From CAYFFV01 sp964342695 (lineage in GTDB: Bacteria > Acidobacteriota > Vicinamibacteria > Vicinamibacterales > UBA8438), in NCBI GenBank assembly GCA_964342695.1, contig CAYFFV010000021.1:1-37174 (forward strand): a stretch of 37,174 bases of DNA, written 5' to 3'. The notes under the pieces were generated by a model. It was not told the DNA's origin. It made no database searches and worked only from the letters and a program-made list of their open reading frames with translations. The translations under genes were made by a program, and so were the position numbers. The first letter of the stretch is position 1; each line of letters starts with the position of its first letter. Positions 16,819 through 22,996 of this stretch are shown in pieces.

Positions 16819-16911
16819 ATGGATTTAATCAAAAAGGTGTGGGCCGAAGTAAGGGAAAAACCCTTATGGGCCGTATTAGCACTTATGGTTGTCTTGCTGT
16901 TGTTTGCATAG
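16819..16911 (+). CDS. Tiny single-pass membrane protein
   Basis: A 30-aa ORF: a charged helix (DLIKKVWAEVREKP) then a hydrophobic segment (LWAVLALMVVLLLFA) to the stop. GGAG at 16808-16811, 7 nt before the ATG, is a strong ribosome site. It overlaps the following lipoprotein gene by 46 nt in another frame. It is too short for routine gene finding, but the signal and membrane segment support it. Confidence 0.55.
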   Translation: MDLIKKVWAEVREKPLWAVLALMVVLLLFA

Positions 16912-17270
16912 CATTAACCGGATGCAATTCAATAAAGAAGGCAGCGATAGTCGGTGGTGCGGCGGGGTTAGGTGCGACTGCTGGATCTGTGATCTCTACG
17001 GGTGCGCTTGTACCCATAGCGGCCTCCACGATGACTGCCTCTGCAGCGAGTGTGGTGGCGGATCAAATAGTGGAGCCACCTATCCAGCCTCTTGAAGTCA
17101 CGGGGGACGCAACCATCGTAAATGAAAGCCCTGATAATTTCTGGACATTGTTAGGCAAATTAGTAGGTATGGGCGGTTGGGCATTAATTTTAATTGTTCT
17201 CGTACCCATGATCTTTTCCTGGCTCTTACCCGGGCCAATACAATTTAAAAGTAAAAAAAATCGGCGTTAA
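16866..17270 (+). CDS. Putative lipoprotein with C-terminal membrane segment
   Basis: A 134-aa protein with a lipoprotein signal (GCLAVVCIALTGC, lipobox L-T-G-C). A Gly/Ala-rich central region follows (GGAAGLGATAGSVISTGAL), then a hydrophobic span (GGWALILIVLVPMIFSWLLPG) and a basic tail. I choose ATG 16866 (AAGGGA 9 nt upstream) over the in-frame ATG 16806, which would put extra charged residues before the signal. It may act in the envelope, possibly as an outer spanin or exclusion factor; this is inference from topology only. Confidence 0.6.
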   Translation: MGRISTYGCLAVVCIALTGCNSIKKAAIVGGAAGLGATAGSVISTGALVPIAASTMTASAASVVADQIVEPPIQPLEVTGDATIVNESPDNFWTLLGKLVGMGGWALILIVLVPMIFSWLLPGPIQFKSKKNRR

Positions 17271-17286
17271 ATAAAAGGAGCAAAAT

Positions 17287-17559
17287 ATGAGAAGTATGCT
17301 TTTGAGAAACAACCAAATCCGAGCCATTGATAAATTTTTTGATAATGCGTGGACAAGTGGTATGAGCGCATTTGCAGCAATGGATAAGGTCTTTGACAGT
17401 ATCACTCAAGACATTCCCCCCGAAGATGGATCTGAATTTACCGTCTATAAAATGGTTCCAGTGAAATATAAAGTGGAACATAAAAAAGATGGCAGCGTCC
17501 ACTACAATATCATCAACGATGAGCCTTCCAGCACCGCCCCGGAGTTTGAAGCGTCTTAA
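17287..17559 (+). CDS. Small hypothetical protein
   Basis: A 90-aa protein preceded by a strong ribosome site (AAAGGAGC, 6-8 nt before ATG). A helical N-terminal half (NNQIRAIDKFFDNAW, MSAFAAMDKVFDSIT) and a beta-rich, acidic C-terminal half are visible, with no known motif. It is separated by 3 nt from the next gene and forms a small three-gene tail of the late operon. Confidence 0.68.
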   Translation: MRSMLLRNNQIRAIDKFFDNAWTSGMSAFAAMDKVFDSITQDIPPEDGSEFTVYKMVPVKYKVEHKKDGSVHYNIINDEPSSTAPEFEAS

Positions 17560-17562
17560 CTG

Positions 17563-17826
17563 ATGAAACCCATCCCCTTTGACCCGGATCGATTCGAGTC
17601 AGACCCCCTTGAACGCAGTTTTATATGCCCTGTTGGAGATTACCAGATGCAAATTCCGTATCGGATTCCAGAAATTCAACGTAGATATTTGGACGCAAAA
17701 ACAAAACGTGAGCGTGGTCGAATTATGGCGGAATTCGCACTTAAATTAGGGCTTGGGTCTGACAATCCAGAACTATGGAAAATGATTAAAACAGATTGGA
17801 TCGAAGAAAAGCGTGAAGCTGGTTGA
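17563..17826 (+). CDS. Small charged hypothetical protein
   Basis: An 87-aa basic and acidic protein (PYRIPEIQRRYLDAKTKRER, then MAEFALKLGLGSD) that is mostly helical by appearance. No family is recognised. It overlaps the next GTG start by 14 nt and follows the previous stop by 3 nt. Confidence 0.62.
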   Translation: MKPIPFDPDRFESDPLERSFICPVGDYQMQIPYRIPEIQRRYLDAKTKRERGRIMAEFALKLGLGSDNPELWKMIKTDWIEEKREAG

Positions 17827-18034
17827 AGTTTCATGGCGAGATATTGTTGCTCACGCTGATTGGACACCCCTCAACAGTGTTAAAATCCCTACCTTTAAAA
17901 CAACGGGCTACCTTGTAAAAAAAACAAAAGACGATGTAATCTTAGCTCATACCTTCGATGAGCTAGGTCAGCCTTTCGGATTTGATGCGTTTCCGCGTGG
18001 ATGTATTATCGCGATAAAGCCGTTAGATTTGTAA
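17813..18034 (+). CDS. Small hypothetical protein at the end of the late block
   Basis: A 73-aa beta-rich protein (VSWRDIVAHADWTPLNSVKI; TTGYLVKKTKDDVILAHTFD) resembling small SH3-like phage proteins of unknown role. The start is GTG at 17813, overlapping the previous gene. It is the last rightward gene before the operator and attP region. Confidence 0.65.
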   Translation: MKLVEVSWRDIVAHADWTPLNSVKIPTFKTTGYLVKKTKDDVILAHTFDELGQPFGFDAFPRGCIIAIKPLDL

Positions 18035-18040
18035 AGTCGC

Positions 18041-18061
18041 GTGTAAATATAATGTTTACAC
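18041..18061. promoter_or_regulatory. Class A operator upstream of attP/int
   Basis: Perfect inverted repeat GTGTAAA (18041-18047) N7 TTTACAC (18055-18061). Its 17-bp core has the GTAAA-N7-TTTAC form found at both early promoters. The 7-nt spacer holds a perfect TATAAT (18048-18053), so an overlapping promoter is possible, though I see no good -35. The site suggests that the lysogeny repressor also acts on the int side. Confidence 0.65.
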
Positions 18062-18068
18062 TGTTAGA

Positions 18069-18096
18069 TTTTGTAGGTAATTTTGTAGGTTATTTT
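18069..18096 (+). repeat. TGTAGGTWATTTT repeats, left arm of attP
   Basis: Two near-identical copies of a 12-13 bp motif (TTTGTAGGTAATT at 18070-18082 and TGTAGGTTATTT at 18084-18095). Four more lie on the other side of the attP candidate. The placement on both arms suggests integrase arm-type or accessory-protein sites. Confidence 0.6.
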
Positions 18097-18138
18097 TTTC
18101 AGAAACGTTGAAAAAGCTAGTAAAAAAAAGTGGTTTTT

Positions 18139-18156
18139 ATCCGGCCCCGGGCACCA
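18139..18156 (+). other. Candidate attP core: tRNA 3'-end sequence
   Basis: ATCCGGCCCCGGGCACCA reads exactly like the end of a bacterial tRNA gene: T-loop end AT, T-stem half CCGGC, acceptor half CCCGGGC, discriminator A, and CCA. The rest of a tRNA is absent. It lies 275 bp upstream of a tyrosine integrase that belongs to a group integrating into tRNA genes. The phage would restore the 3' end of the host tRNA on integration. The expected host tRNA has acceptor 5' strand GCCCGGG. The exact core limits are unknown. Confidence 0.7.
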
Positions 18157-18180
18157 AGCCCCCATTTTCCGCCAATTTCT

Positions 18181-18230
18181 CTACAGCTGTATCAAGCTGT
18201 CTCAAGCTGTCTCAAGCTGTCTCAAGCTGT
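18181..18230 (+). repeat. Five tandem 10-bp repeats (CTCAAGCTGT)
   Basis: Five units exactly 10 bp apart: CTACAGCTGT, ATCAAGCTGT, then three CTCAAGCTGT. The spacing of one helical turn puts all units on one DNA face. They lie between the tRNA-like core and int. Integrase or Xis arm sites, or replication iterons, are both possible. Confidence 0.75.
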
Positions 18231-18274
18231 CTAATTCAACCACAAAAACCCTGTAAAACCCTAAATAAATGGTG

Positions 18275-18280
18275 TATAAT
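18275..18280 (+). promoter_or_regulatory. Possible int promoter -10 (TATAAT)
   Basis: A perfect TATAAT at 18275-18280, between the two 10-bp repeat clusters, about 150 bp before int. The -35 position (18252-18257, TGTAAA) is weak, so activation or a different int promoter is possible. Confidence 0.3.
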
Positions 18281-18308
18281 TCTCTTATCAGTAAGTGTCT
18301 ATATTTGT

Positions 18309-18338
18309 CTCAAGCTGTCTAGAGCTGTCTACAGTTGT
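18309..18338 (+). repeat. Three further 10-bp repeats
   Basis: CTCAAGCTGT, CTAGAGCTGT and CTACAGTTGT follow each other at 10-bp spacing and match the cluster at 18181. A short perfect palindrome (GTGCTTCCAAGCAC, 18341-18354) comes next. Confidence 0.7.
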
Positions 18339-18356
18339 CTGTGCTTCCAAGCACTC

Positions 18357-18417
18357 TGTAGGTAATTTTTGTAGGGTATTTTTTAGAAAGTTTGTAGGTA
18401 TTTGTTGGTTATTTTTT
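18357..18417 (+). repeat. TGTAGGTWATTTT repeats, right arm of attP
   Basis: Four copies of the arm motif begin at 18357, 18370, 18393 and 18403 (the last is degenerate), ending just before the int ribosome site AAGGAG. Binding here would also cover the int translation-start region. A 13-of-13 match to one copy occurs on the other strand at 28247-28259. Confidence 0.58.
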
Positions 18418-18431
18418 AAGGAGAAAATTAG

Positions 18432-19718
18432 ATGCCATTAACAGTGAAACAGGTGGAAAATGCGAAGCCGAAAGGTAAGGTATATTTTATGGCTGACAGT
18501 GACGGATTACGTTTGAGAATAACGGAAAAAGGGCTAAGTTACTGGGAAAAACAGTATCGTGATGATGCCGGTGTTCACACAATTTATTTAGGTTCAAGCA
18601 GAAAAATTTCTTTGGCGGAAGCAAGAAAACTTCGTAATTGGCATCAAGAGCATTTAGCTAATTGCGGCGATGAATGTCGGTGGTGTGCATCCTCTGTAGG
18701 TAATAAATATGAGGGAAAGAATCAAAAAACGGCAGAAATCAATACATTTGGCAAACTCTATTATGAATTTATCGAGACTAAAGAGAAAAATTTTAGCTTT
18801 AAAAACGGTAATCGGTACCGTGGTTGGGTGAAAAAATATCTGAATCGGCTTCAAGATATGCCAATCAACGAAGTAAAACCGGCTGACATTATTGATGTGC
18901 TTAAAAAATGCGAACATAAAGATCCAGCAAAAGCTAATCTCGAAACTCGTGATCGCCTTCACGAAGCGATTAAATCTGTATTTGAGAGTGCCGTGATAAG
19001 TCAGTTGGTGCCCTCAAACGTGGCTAATTTTGACCGTAAAGACGCTGGTCTACAGCAACGAACTGGAAAACACAAACCTGAACATTATAGGATGCTCGAT
19101 AAAGATCCTGAAGAGGCATGGAAGAAACTCCCCGATTTTTGGAAAGCGGTTTCAAAATCTGAAAATCCAGTTATTCCAATTTACATCAAATTAGTTATTT
19201 TATGCATGGCAAGACCGGGCAATGTTCTGCAAGCTGAATGGTCAGAATTTAATTTCAAAGAAAAAGTGTGGTCAATCCCGGCACATAAAATGAAAAAGGA
19301 TCGACCCCATCTGGTGCCACTTAGCGACCAGGCTATGGATCTTTTGAAAAAATTGAAAAAGATCACTGGCGATCATATTTACCTGTTTCCAAGACAGAAA
19401 GGCGTGTCCTATCATTCTGACAACCATATGTCTGAAGGTGCAGCGAGAAATTGGGTTAAAGAATTAAAATTCGATTGTCACTTACACGGATTCCGCCACA
19501 TGGCTAGCAGTTACCTGCATTCAATTGAAGAAGGCGAAGAGGGCGAGGAGCGATCTAAATGGGACTCCATGTGGATCGAATATCAGTTAGCCCATGTTGA
19601 CAAAAATAGTGTGCGCCGAGTTTACAACAAGGCTAATTACATCAAGGCTCGGCGGAGAATGCTTCAGTGGTATTCAGATCAGATTTACGCGAATCTTCTG
19701 ACGCAAACACATTGCTAA
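18432..19718 (+). CDS. int: Tyrosine integrase (P4-type)
   Basis: A 428-aa tyrosine recombinase that integrates and, with a directionality factor, excises the prophage. It has an N-terminal DUF4102-type arm-binding domain (residues 1-70) with a small Cys cluster (NCGDECRWC, about 78-85). A core-binding SAM-like domain spans about 100-215. Catalytic residues in the C-terminal domain: R261 (MARPGN), Lys in the HKMKKDRPH hairpin, H352 and R355 (HGFRH), H388 (LAHVD) and probable nucleophile Y398 (RRVYNK). Length is normal for the family. AAGGAG lies 8 nt before ATG. Its 3' end overlaps the convergent excisionase gene by 77 bp. attP repeats lie just upstream. Confidence 0.93.
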   Translation: MPLTVKQVENAKPKGKVYFMADSDGLRLRITEKGLSYWEKQYRDDAGVHTIYLGSSRKISLAEARKLRNWHQEHLANCGDECRWCASSVGNKYEGKNQKTAEINTFGKLYYEFIETKEKNFSFKNGNRYRGWVKKYLNRLQDMPINEVKPADIIDVLKKCEHKDPAKANLETRDRLHEAIKSVFESAVISQLVPSNVANFDRKDAGLQQRTGKHKPEHYRMLDKDPEEAWKKLPDFWKAVSKSENPVIPIYIKLVILCMARPGNVLQAEWSEFNFKEKVWSIPAHKMKKDRPHLVPLSDQAMDLLKKLKKITGDHIYLFPRQKGVSYHSDNHMSEGAARNWVKELKFDCHLHGFRHMASSYLHSIEEGEEGEERSKWDSMWIEYQLAHVDKNSVRRVYNKANYIKARRRMLQWYSDQIYANLLTQTHC

Positions 19719-19884
19719 CCCATTGATCAACTGCTTCCCGATTCCAAACCATAATTCTGCGTCCCAGGAGTGGGGTTGGTGCTGGAAAATCATTCTCTTT
19801 TGTCATGCGGTAAATAGAGGAGGCTGAAAGCCCGGTCAATTCTTTAACATCGTCAAGGCGTAATAATTGTTTTTCTTCTTTCAT
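19642..19884 (-). CDS. AlpA-like excisionase / MerR-type small DNA-binding protein
   Basis: An 80-aa protein of the AlpA/phage excisionase family. The winged-helix motif LLRLDDVKELTGLSASSIYR (residues 6-26) is followed by FPAPTPLLGRRIMVWNREAVDQW, the diagnostic wing. Such proteins bind attP and direct the integrase to excision or act as transcription factors. It is the last gene of the leftward early operon, so it would be made on induction. Its C-terminal coding end overlaps int in the opposite direction (19642-19718), so the two messages are antisense over 77 nt. Confidence 0.85.
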   Translation of the reverse strand: MKEEKQLLRLDDVKELTGLSASSIYRMTKENDFPAPTPLLGRRIMVWNREAVDQWVSNVFASEDSRKSDLNTTEAFSAEP

Positions 19885-19915
19885 CGTGTTGAGATTCCCG
19901 GATAAAGAAATTCAA

Positions 19916-19942
19916 GGGTGAGTAAACCATACATACTCACCC
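19916..19942 (-). terminator. Perfect 9-bp inverted repeat between ssb-like and alpA-like genes
   Basis: GGGTGAGTA (19916-19924), 9-nt loop, TACTCACCC (19934-19942). It lies in the only sizeable gap of the leftward operon, after the ssDNA-binding gene and before the excisionase gene. It lacks a long U-tract, so it may be a weak terminator, an RNA-processing hairpin or a protein site rather than a strong terminator. Confidence 0.5.
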
Positions 19943-19978
19943 AAATAATTAACCAAAAAATGTTTACGAGTAATTGTT

Positions 19979-20464
19979 TCAAATAGTATTTAAAATGTCG
20001 TTAGATTCTTTTGGTTCCCCGTAATCGGCAGGCAAATAATTATTATCAGTACCAAATTCCCGATTTTTTAATTTCTGAATGCTGTTCAAGTAAACGGTCA
20101 CCCCTTTACCCGATCCCGTTTGATAGCTTTTTAAAGTAATGTTTGCTCGGCATTTATCACCGCTGCTGATGTCGGAAGCGTTGATTGTTTCGTTTTCCGC
20201 ATCAACAATTCTCACCTCATATTGACTCTTCGCTTTTAGCTCAACACGGCCATCTTTATATTTAATCGGATTATGGCCTTCACCTTTCCAGCAGTCAGCT
20301 TGCGCTACAGCGTCAATCATTTTTTTTGCACCGTCTGATCCTTCTGCAAAACTTAAAGTGACAGAGTATTTTTTAGTAGATTTACCATCAAACGTTTCGT
20401 ATTCTTCTAAATTGGGATACTTCACTTCAAAAGGTTCTGTTGTTACGTTTTGTCGGTCAGCCAT
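19979..20464 (-). CDS. ssDNA-binding protein, Enc34/DUF2815 type
   Basis: A 161-aa protein with the features of the phage Enc34-type (DUF2815) ssDNA-binding family: an opening strand region (EPFEVKYPNLEEYETFDGKS), KKYSVTLSFAEGSDGAKKM, and a basic OB-fold-like centre (YEVRIVDAENE). The late Gly-rich strand pair and acidic tail (YGEPKESNDILNTI) resemble SSB tails that bind partner enzymes. It would coat ssDNA during phage replication and recombination. It directly follows the RecB-like nuclease gene (6-nt gap), a usual pairing. GAGGA lies just upstream of ATG. Confidence 0.8.
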   Translation of the reverse strand: MADRQNVTTEPFEVKYPNLEEYETFDGKSTKKYSVTLSFAEGSDGAKKMIDAVAQADCWKGEGHNPIKYKDGRVELKAKSQYEVRIVDAENETINASDISSGDKCRANITLKSYQTGSGKGVTVYLNSIQKLKNREFGTDNNYLPADYGEPKESNDILNTI

Positions 20465-20470
20465 AATTCC

Positions 20471-21292
20471 TCACTTTAGACTTTTGTCTATGTTGAAGTT
20501 CATTGATTTAATTGCCGCTAACATCGGGGCTCGGGTTCGCAACTCATCAGTAAAGGGAATTTCCCTCATTTTCCATTCAGTTGGTTTATCGTCAGGTGCA
20601 TCACGCTTCGGTAATTTAAATAGCCACAAAGAATCAATTTTACGTCCGGCTTGTTCAACGGCAGCAGCATATAAAGCCAATTGCCATAAATAGCCTCTCT
20701 TCAAATCTTTCGCTGTTTTAAAATCTCCAATCGCGTGATGTGTTTTTCCATCTCGTGTAATTTCAAATCTCAAATCAAGTGTTCCAGCATAATCAAATCC
20801 ATCACCTTCGAAATAAACGACTTCTTCTGCTGCTAAAAAACGCAGCGTAGGATTTTTTGTTTTCTCTGGATTCGATAATGGTTCAGCCCACTGGACAAAA
20901 GGAGTGATGCTTTCTTTAACAACATCGGATTTGGGTAAATTAGGTTTGTCCCCTTTGCCCATCCTAAAGAGCAAATATCGTTCAAGCCAATCGTGGCCTG
21001 CGTTTCCAATCGATATAGCACTTGAACTTTTTGTGCGATGAGCATTACCAATAGCGGTTGCCATTTCCTGATAATTAATTTCATCAATCACCGTTTCGCC
21101 ATTTGCTACGCCTTTTAATAGTTCTTCAGCTTTGACCCTACTCATTTTGGCTGCCCACGGTATCCTCCAGCCATTGTCTTCGCACATTTCAGAAAGTTTA
21201 GAACAACCCATTAATTCTCTATCACCTTTAAAATATTTGTGGCGGTCGGGATCGAAACTTAATTCAACGCCGTTAAAATTTACTGTTTTCAT
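20471..21292 (-). CDS. RecB-like PD-(D/E)XK nuclease
   Basis: A 273-aa nuclease of the RecB/Cas4-like superfamily. Visible motifs are an early Glu/His region (GNAGHDWLERYL), the Glu strand (FLAAEEVVYFEGDGF), then YAGTLDLRFEI with the catalytic Asp, AIGDFKTAK as the (D/E)xK step, and QLALYAAAVEQ, the Q-xxx-Y motif of RecB nucleases. It probably acts as a 5'-3' or ss exonuclease in phage recombination, together with the neighbouring ssDNA-binding protein. It lies in the middle of the leftward early operon. No annealase or recombinase of the Red-beta kind is seen. Confidence 0.84.
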   Translation of the reverse strand: MKTVNFNGVELSFDPDRHKYFKGDRELMGCSKLSEMCEDNGWRIPWAAKMSRVKAEELLKGVANGETVIDEINYQEMATAIGNAHRTKSSSAISIGNAGHDWLERYLLFRMGKGDKPNLPKSDVVKESITPFVQWAEPLSNPEKTKNPTLRFLAAEEVVYFEGDGFDYAGTLDLRFEITRDGKTHHAIGDFKTAKDLKRGYLWQLALYAAAVEQAGRKIDSLWLFKLPKRDAPDDKPTEWKMREIPFTDELRTRAPMLAAIKSMNFNIDKSLK

Positions 21293-21306
21293 TTAATGAA
21301 AAATCC

Positions 21307-21522
21307 TCAGGGTTGGGAGATGTTGTAATAAATTTCTTTTACGAATGTTTCTGTCATATTTCTTTTTTCCGCAATTGATTTGATAGCGTCAGCCAGGGCA
21401 GCAATACGGATCGCATCATATTCCTCACCTAATATTTTTGAAATAAGTTCTCGCTCAATAGCTGCTGATTCCATGTCCACTTCGTAAGCAAGGATATTTT
21501 TATATTCATCGCTGAAGTTCAT
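21307..21522 (-). CDS. Small helical hypothetical protein
   Basis: A 71-aa helical protein (NILAYEVDMESAAIERELIS; RIAALADAIKSIAEKRNMTE). ATG 21522 is preferred over an in-frame TTG at 21546; both overlap the end of the NinB-like gene. The function is unknown. It belongs to the leftward operon, 15 nt before the nuclease gene. Confidence 0.58.
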   Translation of the reverse strand: MNFSDEYKNILAYEVDMESAAIERELISKILGEEYDAIRIAALADAIKSIAEKRNMTETFVKEIYYNISQP

Positions 21523-21874
21523 GGATAATCTGCTGTGTTCGTTCAATTAATAGACTCATCATATCCATTGGCAAATCCGCAGAAGAGGGTGGTCTGGAAT
21601 ATTTTTTACTTCCTATCTCAATGATGTCGATGCCTAAAACTTCCTGTTTGACAGCATCCTTACACTCTTCCAAAGTGTGGCCTGTCACATTGGACAGTCG
21701 TCTCAATTGCTGATGCCACATATCATTTTGTGGGTTGGTTCGCCTAGGTCTTCGGATTTGAATTTCGTAAGGTGTTCCTTGCTCCGTTTGTTTTTTTGCT
21801 TCGTTCCAATTTGCGTGAATCTCTTCAAAATTGCTTGGCTGAATCAAACATCTAAAATTTATAAAATGTCCCAT
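21506..21874 (-). CDS. NinB-like recombination protein
   Basis: A 122-aa protein with NinB/lambda Orf-like traits: EEIHANWNEAKKQTEQGTPY, then IQIRRPRRTNPQNDMWHQQL, where a basic strand leads into N-P-Q-N-x-x-W-H, and a helical C-terminal half. NinB proteins bind ssDNA/SSB and can replace RecFOR in loading RecA. The start ATG 21874 has GGGG 6 nt upstream; an in-frame start at 21940 lies inside the previous gene and is less likely. The neighbour is a YbcO-like nuclease, as in nin-type regions, which supports the call. Confidence 0.65.
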   Translation of the reverse strand: MGHFINFRCLIQPSNFEEIHANWNEAKKQTEQGTPYEIQIRRPRRTNPQNDMWHQQLRRLSNVTGHTLEECKDAVKQEVLGIDIIEIGSKKYSRPPSSADLPMDMMSLLIERTQQIIHELQR

Positions 21875-22191
21875 ATGGTCCCCTTTAGTTCTTGCCACCA
21901 ATATCTGACAGACTGTTCCAGATGAATTTTCCGTACCCATTCACGTTCAAATTTATTACTGCGACCATCAATTGCATCGTGACAGCCTTTACAGGCTGGA
22001 GCCCCCAGCATTCCTTTTTTTCCGAGCCCGAAACCGAGCCCTAGATCCCGATAATGTGCATAGACCACGGTGTCGGTACCCCCATCGCAGACGTGGGGAA
22101 GTTTCAACCAGCAGGGTTCGCCTCTCGAAAGATTTGATAGGGTTGAAATCGTCTTTGACGGGGGTACGTCCTTCAACAAAGGTTTGATCAT
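21859..22191 (-). CDS. YbcO-like (DUF1364) putative nuclease
   Basis: A 110-aa HNH-like phage nuclease of the YbcO/DUF1364 family. Conserved pieces: an N-terminal RGEPCWLKLPHVCDGG with two Cys, VVYAHYRDLGLGFGLGKKG with His, and GAPACKGCHDAIDGRS with C-x-x-C-H-D as metal and catalytic residues. In enterobacterial prophages such genes lie in nin-like recombination regions. The start ATG overlaps the previous stop as ATGA; its end overlaps the NinB-like gene by 16 nt. Confidence 0.8.
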   Translation of the reverse strand: MIKPLLKDVPPSKTISTLSNLSRGEPCWLKLPHVCDGGTDTVVYAHYRDLGLGFGLGKKGMLGAPACKGCHDAIDGRSNKFEREWVRKIHLEQSVRYWWQELKGTIWDIL

Positions 22192-22466
22192 TTTTGATGG
22201 AGTTTTCGGATTTCAAAAAATGAACCATGTTGTGGGTGTTCAGCTAAAAATTTACGGGCGTAATAGGGGATGGTGTGGTCGTTGATTTTGTAAATATCGC
22301 TACCACGAGGGTTGAGGTCTAATTCCCATCTGAGACGCTCCATAATGGCTCTGGCTGAATATTTTTGTTTCCCCCTTTCCAGCACTTCAAAACAAAAACT
22401 TTTGAACAGGGCGTACACTTCAGGGTTTTCCCTGTCAAAAATGTTAAAGGCTTCACGGTAATTCAT
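22188..22466 (-). CDS. Phage hypothetical protein (NYREAFNIFDRENPEVYALF type)
   Basis: A 92-aa protein with a helical start (REAFNIFDRENPEVYALFKS), a central RERLRWELDLNPRG-like segment (MERLRWELDLNPRGSDIYKI) and YYARKFLAEHPQHGSFF. Small proteins with this make-up are frequent in early regions of temperate phages, without known function. It has a GGGGAAA ribosome site and is followed by the YbcO-like gene with a 4-nt overlap. Confidence 0.7.
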   Translation of the reverse strand: MNYREAFNIFDRENPEVYALFKSFCFEVLERGKQKYSARAIMERLRWELDLNPRGSDIYKINDHTIPYYARKFLAEHPQHGSFFEIRKLHQK

Positions 22467-22572
22467 CTTTTCCCCTTAAAATAGTGGTAATGATGTTTGC
22501 AATTCCCCCAAGAACCAGAAGAACAACTCCCCAACCAACGACTGCTGCAAGTAAAAAAATGGTGTTTTCCAT
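22453..22572 (-). CDS. Tiny membrane protein in the leftward early operon
   Basis: A 39-aa ORF starting in TAATG with the winged-helix gene stop and ending 14 nt inside the next gene. A single hydrophobic segment (IFLLAAVVGWGVVLLVLGGI) is followed by a short basic tail. Coupling at both ends supports it. An early small membrane protein could serve in superinfection exclusion, but that is a guess. Confidence 0.55.
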   Translation of the reverse strand: MENTIFLLAAVVGWGVVLLVLGGIANIITTILRGKDELP

Positions 22573-22823
22573 TAGAAAGTAGCCCAGGTTTTCGCTTTTT
22601 GACCACTAATGCGGCACCGTCTCTTCTTTTTTTCTGTAATTACGCCCACTTTTAATAATTCTGGCAGTCTTCTACCGACAATTTGTCGGTCTATTGCCAT
22701 TCCTTGGGCAATTTCCTTACTCGTCAACGATTCGTCCTGTGTAAGCAAAAACTTTACAATCTTGTACGAATGGGTCACGCCTAAATTTTCTACATAATCT
22801 TTGGCTTTATCATGTATTTCCAT
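22572..22823 (-). CDS. Winged-helix DNA-binding protein, first gene of the leftward operon
   Basis: An 83-aa protein with a MarR/ArsR-like winged helix: THSYKIVKFLLTQDESLTSK, EIAQGMAIDRQIVGRRLPEL (recognition helix), GVITEKKKRRC. I use ATG 22823, which has GGAGAAC about 5-11 nt upstream, rather than an in-frame ATG at 22865 lying in the operator. It may be a Cro/cII-like regulator of the lytic-lysogenic choice or a replication helper. Being first behind the repressed leftward promoter, it would be made early after infection or induction. Confidence 0.7.
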   Translation of the reverse strand: MEIHDKAKDYVENLGVTHSYKIVKFLLTQDESLTSKEIAQGMAIDRQIVGRRLPELLKVGVITEKKKRRCRISGQKAKTWATF

Positions 22824-22849
22824 GCTTGTTCTCCAATGTTCAGGCACCA

Positions 22850-22879
22850 ATTGTAAACAAAACATTTACACTTTATCAA
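22850..22879 (-). promoter_or_regulatory. Leftward early promoter (PL-like) with class A operator
   Basis: On the minus strand: -35 TTGATA (22874-22879), 18-nt spacer, -10 TACAAT (22850-22855). An operator with core GTAAAC-N5-ATTTAC (22853-22869; 19-bp TGTAAA-N7-TTTACA at 22852-22870) fills the spacer and covers the -10, so a bound repressor would block RNA polymerase. The same geometry occurs at the rightward promoter. Confidence 0.75.
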
Positions 22880-22895
22880 CCACTTTTAAAAAAAT

Positions 22896-22924
22896 TTGAC
22901 AGACTTACCCGTTCAAGGTAAATT
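22896..22924 (+). promoter_or_regulatory. Promoter for the rightward HTH repressor gene, with palindrome
   Basis: A consensus -35 TTGACA (22896-22901), 17-nt spacer and -10 TAAATT (22919-22924), leading to the HTH gene at 22997. Within the spacer and -10 lies TTACC-N7-GGTAA (22905-22921), a palindrome different from class A, suggesting a second regulator or autoregulation. It diverges from the leftward promoter 17-45 bp away. Confidence 0.65.
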
Positions 22925-22996
22925 CATGTACAAGAACAATATTTTGTATCCAGTAGGAAATAAGTTGCGCTATTTAAATTAAAGAGAGAAAAGACA

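Noticed and set aside
18139..18156. A complete tRNA gene
   Set aside because: Only the last 18 bases look like a tRNA; there is no matching acceptor 5' strand or anticodon arm upstream.
18181..18338. CRISPR array
   Set aside because: Units are 10 bp and tandem without spacers, and no cas genes are present.
18108..18365. 85-aa frame over the attP region
   Set aside because: It is made by the 10-bp repeats (SSCLKLSQAVSSCL), has no ribosome site and covers the tRNA-like core.
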